From: Candidatus Nitrosopumilus sp.
Lineage (GTDB): Archaea > Thermoproteota > Nitrososphaeria > Nitrososphaerales > Nitrosopumilaceae
Direction of reading: 5' to 3'
Length of the DNA: 9,009 nucleotides
Assembly: GCA_022758935.1 (NCBI GenBank)
Contig: JAEMQG010000043.1
Location: forward strand, 1 to 9,009
Under the pieces are notes generated by a model that saw only the letters and a program-made list of their open reading frames with translations, was not told the DNA's origin and did not search any database. Every line of letters starts with the position of its first letter. Within the stretch, counting starts at the first letter, position 1. Positions 5,601 to 9,009 of the stretch are shown piece after piece. A program made the position numbers and the translations under genes.

Positions 5601-5880
5601 ATCTATTTGGAAGGCCTGAATTAACTAATCAGCTACGTTTGAGACAATATTAAATATGGAAAACATTTTTTCCATGAATCACGATTTTTTCAAAAATTCT
5701 TAATTAAAACATGTTATAGATTTATGAAAAAAATTACTTTTCAACTCATAGACTAATTATGAATATCACATTCACTTCAATTCAACTAAACAGAAAAGGC
5801 ATATAGCCTGAGTTTGAAACTTTTCATGGTTCCACTTTACAAAGTAATCTTAAGTAATTTAGAAAATTTCTAACATGCAA
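5601..5880. other. Intergenic region, no gene seen
   Basis: All frames here are shorter than about 16 codons. It contains a perfect 8-bp hairpin (5656-5663 and 5668-5675, loop CATT), a short hairpin AGGC-ATATA-GCCT (5797-5809) that on the minus strand is followed by TTTTCTG and could end the 5881 transcript, and the palindrome TTAGAAA-A-TTTCTAA (5859-5873) just beyond that gene's stop. Nothing else stands out. Confidence 0.5.
5656..5675. repeat. 8-bp perfect hairpin ATGGAAAA-CATT-TTTTCCAT
   Basis: Arms 5656-5663 and 5668-5675 enclose a 4-nt loop, followed by AT-rich DNA with no nearby gene start. It could be a terminator-like hairpin in a gene-poor stretch; no direction is favoured. Confidence 0.4.
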
Positions 5881-6273
5881 TCATGACTGTATTGCTATTT
5901 TTTTGCTATGTGACACTATGCTACAGGATCTAATTAACAGCCCACTTACTGTTTTACAATCAGTGCTACATAGTTCCGAATCAAACTGATTTTGGATTGT
6001 CGCACTAGTTTTTTTAGAAAATAGGACAAATTTTATCAATTGGAATAAACTTAATCTTCCGCCATATGCGCATATTTCATTAACAAACCACGACATTTCT
6101 AATCCCTCATATCCTTCTGGAAATATTTTTTTTTTCAGCTCTCTACCTTGGGGTGTATAATGGCCCACCATCTTAATTCTGCCTTTTATTAGTGAATTTA
6201 CCACCTTTGCATAATTGGTACACGAGGTACAAAGATTATCGTAAATCAAAATAGGCATCACTTCTTTTGTCAT
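5881..6273 (-). CDS. Thioredoxin-like DCC/DUF393 family protein
   Basis: From the ATG at 6273 the product has 130 residues. Strand 1 leads into the motif PILIYDNLCTSC, matching the YDxxCxxC signature of the DCC family of predicted thiol-disulfide oxidoreductases with a thioredoxin-like fold. Further family-like parts are the helix after the CxxC, a middle WFVNEI segment, and the YGGRLSL stretch before the last helices. The C-terminal tail adds another cysteine pair, CSTDC, which might be redox-active or structural. No signal peptide. The frame extends 22 codons further, to an ATG at 6339. I prefer 6273 because the fold begins at once and a strong TATA-like box (6294-6303) lies about 26 nt upstream, but 6339 also has an AT-rich box. 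The substrate is unknown. The acidic miniprotein gene lies upstream on the same strand. Confidence 0.72.
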   Translation of the reverse strand: MTKEVMPILIYDNLCTSCTNYAKVVNSLIKGRIKMVGHYTPQGRELKKKIFPEGYEGLEMSWFVNEICAYGGRLSLFQLIKFVLFSKKTSATIQNQFDSELCSTDCKTVSGLLIRSCSIVSHSKKIAIQS

Positions 6274-6293
6274 GTGTCTTGATATGGATATCT

Positions 6294-6303
6294 GATATTT
6301 ATT
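6294..6303 (-). promoter_or_regulatory. TATA-like box of the DCC-family gene (inner start)
   Basis: The minus strand reads AATAAATATC within a longer AT-only stretch, centred about 26 nt from the ATG at 6273. It favours the shorter protein. Confidence 0.38.
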
Positions 6304-6390
6304 ATAATTTGATTTTATCTCACACATCTTTAATTCCATTTTGGAATCTGGAAATCACAAATTTTTTTAAATTTGTTACTGAGTTAAAAC

Positions 6391-6468
6391 CTAGTCTTCA
6401 TCGGACATTATCCCGAATAATCCCATGATCTGTTCCCAAGCAGGGGCATCTTTATCTGTATTTGACAT
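6391..6468 (-). CDS. 25-aa acidic miniprotein
   Basis: ATG at 6468-6466 to TAG at 6393-6391 encodes 25 residues: a polar acidic start (MSNTDKDAP), a short hydrophobic helix (WEQIMGLFGIM) and an acidic end (SDED). An in-frame stop four codons upstream fixes the start. A TATA-like box (TTTTAAGC on the minus strand, 6489-6496) is centred about 25 nt before the ATG. It lies between the winged-helix gene and the DCC gene, all on the minus strand. I do not recognise it, but the composition is far from random translation of this AT-rich DNA (Trp, Pro, Ala, Gly and balanced acidic ends). A small regulatory or complex-subunit peptide is possible. Confidence 0.42.
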   Translation of the reverse strand: MSNTDKDAPAWEQIMGLFGIMSDED

Positions 6469-6488
6469 GTCATTTGATTACAAAATTT

Positions 6489-6496
6489 GCTTAAAA
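6489..6496 (-). promoter_or_regulatory. TATA-like box of the acidic miniprotein gene
   Basis: TTTTAAGC on the minus strand, centred about 25 nt from the ATG at 6468; consistent with a leaderless transcript. Confidence 0.35.
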
Positions 6497-6534
6497 CCAT
6501 CACGTAGAAATTATCAGTATGATCTAAATATAAA

Positions 6535-6560
6535 TTTGAAAAACAATGTTAAATTTCAAA
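6535..6560. repeat. Inverted repeat TTTGAAA-N12-TTTCAAA
   Basis: Perfect 7-bp arms (6535-6541, 6554-6560) lie about 60 nt beyond the stop of the winged-helix gene and about 70 nt upstream of the acidic miniprotein. It may be a termination structure or an operator; AT-richness allows chance. Confidence 0.28.
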
Positions 6561-6620
6561 CTCTCTTCACATAACTAGTTGGCAATCCTTAACTAAAAAA
6601 TAATCAAACTAACTTTACTC

Positions 6621-7229
6621 TTATTGAATAACTTGTAATATGGCACTCTCGTGTAGTTGAATTTTTTTCAATTGCACCTTGACTATCATTGATTTTTTCT
6701 CAATATCCATTTTTACGCCGCTAAATGCTGTTTGATATTTTCTATTGTTTTCACCATCAGACAAACTGTCATTTGAAACTAGCAATCCATTGTCTATCAA
6801 ATTATTTACTTTCTCATTACCGGAGTATTGAGTAATTTTGCATTTATCTAAAATATCTGATATTGAAAGGGACTCATCCATGACTAATTCAAGTATTGCT
6901 TTTTTGTCTTGATCTGCAAAAGATTCTATGATCACATTGGCCAAAGATTGATCCTTGAGAATAAGCCAGTTATCTGATTCTTTCTTTGATGATTCCAGTT
7001 TGATGATATTTTGTATGAATCTTGATTCTAATCCTTCTGCACCAGTCCCAAAAAATTCTCGTAGCACACTATCCAGCACGGAAAATTCTTTTATTGCCTG
7101 GACAACACCCATGCCATGTCGTTCCATTAATCGCTGCTCTATTTTATTCATGGTGACTTTACCTAGATTATCTTCGATAGACTTGCGCAAAGCTGGGGCC
7201 AATAAACTATCCAAACTATTTTTCATCAT
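6621..7229 (-). CDS. Winged-helix regulator with N-terminal NitrOD5-like domain
   Basis: From the ATG at 7229 the product has 202 residues. Residues 5-78 (SLDSLLAPALRKSIEDNLG ... VLREFFGTGAEGLES) form an all-helical domain that resembles the Nitrosopumilus output domain called NitrOD5, common in thaumarchaeal regulators. Residues about 103-190 are a winged helix: KKAILELVMDESLSISDILD (helices 1-2), a recognition-helix region ending in KVNNLIDNGLL, then the wing with RKYQTAFSGVKMDIEKKSM. No metal site or membrane segment. It should be a soluble transcription regulator whose N-terminal domain senses or transmits a signal; ligand unknown. A TTG start at 7286 would add 19 residues. I prefer the ATG pair at 7229/7226, because the domain begins right after it and TTAATTA lies about 25 nt upstream. 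Divergent from the 7397 operon, which encodes a relative of its N-terminal domain. Confidence 0.78.
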   Translation of the reverse strand: MMKNSLDSLLAPALRKSIEDNLGKVTMNKIEQRLMERHGMGVVQAIKEFSVLDSVLREFFGTGAEGLESRFIQNIIKLESSKKESDNWLILKDQSLANVIIESFADQDKKAILELVMDESLSISDILDKCKITQYSGNEKVNNLIDNGLLVSNDSLSDGENNRKYQTAFSGVKMDIEKKSMIVKVQLKKIQLHESAILQVIQ

Positions 7230-7249
7230 CAAACAATACTCATAATGCC

Positions 7250-7256
7250 TAATTAA
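7250..7256 (-). promoter_or_regulatory. TATA-like box of the winged-helix regulator gene
   Basis: TTAATTA on the minus strand is 24-27 nt from the ATGs at 7229 and 7226. It would lie inside the gene if the TTG at 7286 were the start, so it argues for the shorter form. Confidence 0.35.
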
Positions 7257-7333
7257 CCCAATGTCTATAATTTTTGGGATTGACAATACTGGATCTCTAA
7301 AAAATCACTTTAGAATTTCAACTATGCCGTTAA

Positions 7334-7370
7334 ATTACCATGGCGTAATAATAAATACATACATGGTAAT
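7334..7370. promoter_or_regulatory. Dyad operator candidate ATTACCATG / CATGGTAAT
   Basis: Perfect 9-bp inverted arms at 7334-7342 and 7362-7370 are 28 nt apart centre to centre. The right arm overlaps the TATA-like region of the 7397 gene (GTAATATTA, about 7366-7374), so binding there should block or adjust that promoter. The flanking winged-helix regulator is the obvious candidate ligand, by inference. Unlike the other repeats in this window the arms contain G and C, so chance is less likely. Confidence 0.5.
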
Positions 7371-7396
7371 ATTAGATATCAATCATTAATTATGAC

Positions 7397-7810
7397 ATGT
7401 TCCTAAAGCAAAACGAACAAAAAATCAACAAGGCAAATTTTCATACCTGCAAATTATGCAATGTTGCATCTCTACCTAAATTTCACACATGTCCAAATTG
7501 CAATTTTTCTATACAAAAACGGGAAGTACGCACTAATGATAATGACAGTCTAATTGAACTGGCTATTGAAAAAGCTCTTCTAGAAATGGGATATCCTGAA
7601 TTGAATCTAGTTAAATCTAGACTAAAAGATGATTATGATTGTGGCATTTCTGATTGTCTGGAACACCCTGAATATCTCAAGATAATTTTATGTGATTTAT
7701 TTGGTAATTCTCATTATGATATTATGGAGTCGATCAATAAAACACTAAAAATAACTTCTATGGATAAACCTATAACTGACTTTTTAAGTGTAATCACCGT
7801 TAATGCTTGA
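7397..7810 (+). CDS. Zinc ribbon plus NitrOD5-like domain protein
   Basis: A 137-residue soluble protein. The N-terminal part holds a zinc ribbon with C18-x2-C21 (TCKLC) and C32-x2-C35 (TCPNC). Residues about 51-117 align without gaps to the N-terminal domain of the divergent winged-helix protein: R75-L76, G83, C87-L88, L94, I97-L98 and L101-F102-G103 match R33-L34, G41, A45-I46, L52, V55-L56 and F59-F60-G61. So it is probably a NitrOD5-like domain fused to a zinc ribbon in place of a winged helix. The tail (120-137) has no clear feature. The ATG has an AT-rich box about 27 nt upstream, overlapping the dyad repeat. The stop overlaps the start of the membrane-protein gene (TTGA), so the two are translated together. 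Likely a cytosolic signalling adaptor; target unknown. Confidence 0.72.
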   Translation: MFLKQNEQKINKANFHTCKLCNVASLPKFHTCPNCNFSIQKREVRTNDNDSLIELAIEKALLEMGYPELNLVKSRLKDDYDCGISDCLEHPEYLKIILCDLFGNSHYDIMESINKTLKITSMDKPITDFLSVITVNA

Positions 7811-8595
7811 GTGCGCAACAAAAAGATCTACTAAATAAAAATTATCTTATAATTTTACTAATTGTACTTGTAGTTGTATTTTTAATTGCCAATGTGATGC
7901 ACCAAGAGAAATTTCCAATTAATGATCATCAGCAGATGACAGATTTACTCTCAATCTTTGGCTCATTTATCGTATCTATTTTTGGAGGATTACTGAGTTT
8001 CAAGTACAAAGCACGTGGAAGCCATGGTGTTGCTTGGATTTTATTTACATTAGCTATGAGTTGTTGGTTCATAGCAGAATATACTTACACGTATGACTAT
8101 GAATATGATCTTAACAATCTTTCTACCTTAACAAGTGATATCTTTTTCATCGCGGGATATCCTTTATTCTTAGTGTTTGCGATATTTTATCTCAAACCAA
8201 GAAAAAATATCATCACTAAAAAAATGATTTTAACGTCTTCGTTTTTTTCTTTATTGGTCGTTATCCCAAGTCTTTACTATACATTTCAAACTCCGGACAA
8301 CATATCTTTTTTGACATTATTTCTATATGCCATATATCCCATTTTGGATGGAATAATTTTAATACCTGGCATTATTGGCGTATTTCTCTTTTTCAGAGGT
8401 AAAATCAACTTACTTTGGACCATGATCTTCTTTGGAATTATTTTGCTTGTAGCAGGTGATACTGCATATCTGATTTTTTCATCTGACGGATCATATTATC
8501 CCGGACATCCAATCAACATTTTATTTGCATGGTCATATCTTCTGTTTGGATTTGGTGCATACAGTCATCTAAAATTATACTATAAACAGAACTAA
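7807..8595 (+). CDS. Polytopic membrane protein resembling a sensor module without output domain
   Basis: The 262 residues contain about eight membrane segments: roughly 12-31, 46-65, 74-92, 109-128, 139-158, 167-195, 202-224 and 236-253. Recurrent polar residues in the segments (W87, the SDIFFIAGYP stretch at 110-119, YPILD at 177-181, AGDTAY at 216-221) resemble the membrane sensor halves found before GGDEF or kinase domains in other prokaryotes. Here the protein ends after the last helix, with no cytosolic output domain. The start is a TTG overlapping the upstream TGA. The codon TAA just two codons before it excludes a longer start, and a later start would remove the first membrane helix. 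Coupling to the zinc-ribbon/NitrOD5-like gene suggests that protein is the cytosolic partner. Resemblance is by pattern only; a transporter is less likely because segments lack substrate-site motifs I know. Confidence 0.7.
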   Translation: MSAQQKDLLNKNYLIILLIVLVVVFLIANVMHQEKFPINDHQQMTDLLSIFGSFIVSIFGGLLSFKYKARGSHGVAWILFTLAMSCWFIAEYTYTYDYEYDLNNLSTLTSDIFFIAGYPLFLVFAIFYLKPRKNIITKKMILTSSFFSLLVVIPSLYYTFQTPDNISFLTLFLYAIYPILDGIILIPGIIGVFLFFRGKINLLWTMIFFGIILLVAGDTAYLIFSSDGSYYPGHPINILFAWSYLLFGFGAYSHLKLYYKQN

Positions 8596-8844
8596 GATTA
8601 TTGATTTTGTAGCTGATTTGATTGATAATGCAACAATGTTTTATTTTCTAAAACAGTTTTGGTTTAGCGAGTTTTGTGTATCTTAACTCATCCTTATCTA
8701 CACTATAACAAATACTACCTTGTTATCAACAGGCAATATTGAATCTGTTTGTCATAAGAATAAATGTCTGAAATGGGCTTTTCTATCTGCTTTGTGCTCA
8801 TAACCAATCAAACCGCATGTCGGAGTATTAAACACAATTATGTG
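8596..8844. other. Intergenic region between the membrane-protein gene and tRNA-Met
   Basis: No convincing gene. A 28-codon minus-strand frame (8801-8715) has an AT-rich box about 28 nt upstream but no recognisable features. The hairpin at 8638-8654 and the ACACA-ATTA-TGTGT hairpin at 8832-8845, next to the tRNA 3' end, could act in transcript ending or tRNA 3' processing. Confidence 0.45.
8638..8660 (+). terminator. Possible terminator of the 7397-8595 operon
   Basis: GTTTTA (8638-8643) and TAAAAC (8649-8654) form a 6-bp stem with loop TTTTC, followed by AGTTTT. It lies 42 nt past the 8595 stop. The T-rich tract alone may be the functional element in archaea. Confidence 0.35.
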
Positions 8845-8960
8845 TGCCGGGGATGGGTTTCGAACCCACGACCTCCAGATTATGAGTATTGCCTTTTTTG
8901 GAAGAACCGGTAGAGTTTACCAATTGAACTGGCACTCTAACCAGGCTGAGCTACCCCGGC
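8845..8960 (-). tRNA. tRNA-Met (anticodon CAT), elongator type, with an intron at position 30/31
   Basis: The spliced 75-nt tRNA folds as a full cloverleaf: acceptor GCCGGGG/CCCCGGC, D stem GCTC/GAGT with loop AGCCTGGTTA, anticodon stem CCAGA/TCTGG with loop CTCATAA, variable AGGTC, T stem GTGGG/CCCAT with loop TTCGAAA, discriminator A. The anticodon CAT is at 8884-8882. CCA is not encoded. The anticodon stem lacks the three GC pairs of initiator tRNAs, so this reads as elongator Met; an Ile2 (CAT modified to read ATA) cannot be fully excluded but the acceptor stem fits Met better. A 41-nt intron (8928-8888) interrupts the 5' strand of the anticodon stem. The box ATTTAATTT (8993-8985) lies about 29 nt upstream. 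Confidence 0.88.
8888..8928 (-). other. 41-nt tRNA intron with bulge-helix-bulge splice motif
   Basis: Exon 1 ends CCAG and exon 2 begins ACTCATAA, so the intron lies between tRNA positions 30 and 31. The motif is symmetric: outer helix GAG/CTC, 3-nt bulge ATA on the 3' side, central helix TGCC/GGCA of four pairs, and 3-nt bulge AGT on the 5' side, with both cuts after the second bulge base. This restores A31 to pair with T39. Inside, AATTGGTA and TACCGGTT form an imperfect stem. The site differs from the common 37/38 position and needs the splicing endonuclease of broad specificity, as inferred for thaumarchaea. Confidence 0.78.
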
Positions 8961-8984
8961 ATGATATATGCCAGATAATTTGAG

Positions 8985-8993
8985 AAATTAAAT
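8985..8993 (-). promoter_or_regulatory. TATA-like box of tRNA-Met
   Basis: ATTTAATTT on the minus strand is centred about 29 nt before the tRNA 5' end at 8960. Confidence 0.42.
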
Positions 8994-9009
8994 GCTACGT
9001 AAACTGAAA

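Noticed and set aside
5214..5880. CRISPR array or insertion-sequence remnant in the gene-poor stretch
   Set aside because: Only single short inverted repeats are present; there are no regularly spaced direct repeats and no transposase fragment.
6955..7245. 96-codon plus-strand frame antisense to the winged-helix gene
   Set aside because: Ser/Asn-rich shadow of the clear NitrOD5-like/winged-helix coding strand.
8715..8801. 28-codon minus-strand frame beside the tRNA
   Set aside because: An AT-rich box lies at a suitable distance, but the peptide has no feature and the box may be by chance; kept only as a note.

Overview
The window looks like chromosomal DNA of a marine or soil ammonia-oxidising archaeon (Nitrososphaerota, close to Nitrosopumilus). 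The evidence is an archaeal TBP next to an archaeal TFB, a strongly A+T-rich sequence, and a tRNA gene with a bulge-helix-bulge intron. Most starts have an AT-rich box about 24-28 nt upstream and no Shine-Dalgarno sequence, as expected for leaderless archaeal mRNAs. There are also two copies of a domain that resembles the Nitrosopumilus output domain family (NitrOD5-like). The genus is an inference.

Layout, left to right. 1-408 (-): 5' part of an acidic helical protein that runs off the edge. 489-1382 (+): class I methyltransferase with an N-terminal Trm112-like zinc ribbon. 1542-1937 (+): three very small genes, the middle one a single CCHH zinc finger. 3485-1984 (-): tfb followed 20 nt later by tbp, probably one operon for basal transcription factors. 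3797-4720 (+): four small genes, three of them 35-37 residue zinc ribbons, two of which overlap by ATGA. 4869-5213 (+): ribbon-helix-helix DNA-binding protein. 5600-5407 (-): a possible 30-aa ORF and a 32-aa protein with six cysteines. 6273-5881 (-): thioredoxin-like DCC/DUF393 protein. 6468-6391 (-): 25-aa acidic miniprotein. 7229-6621 (-): winged-helix regulator with an N-terminal NitrOD5-like domain. 7397-8595 (+): zinc ribbon/NitrOD5-like protein overlapping a polytopic membrane protein by TTGA. 8960-8845 (-): tRNA-Met(CAT) with a 41-nt intron at the unusual position 30/31.

Much of the coding content falls below normal gene-calling length. At least five reading frames of 32-37 codons carry paired cysteine motifs, and several are directly adjacent, overlapping or preceded by a well-placed TATA-like box. 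Together with TFB, the RHH protein and the winged-helix regulator, the region is dense in small nucleic-acid-binding or metal-binding candidates.

The most system-like part is 6621-8595. A winged-helix regulator and a zinc-ribbon protein are transcribed divergently and share the same domain with an ungapped motif match. The zinc-ribbon gene is translationally coupled to an eight-TM protein that resembles the sensor half of membrane signalling proteins but has no output domain. A perfect 9-bp inverted repeat sits on the promoter of the sensor pair. This suggests a small membrane-to-transcription signalling unit; that is inference.
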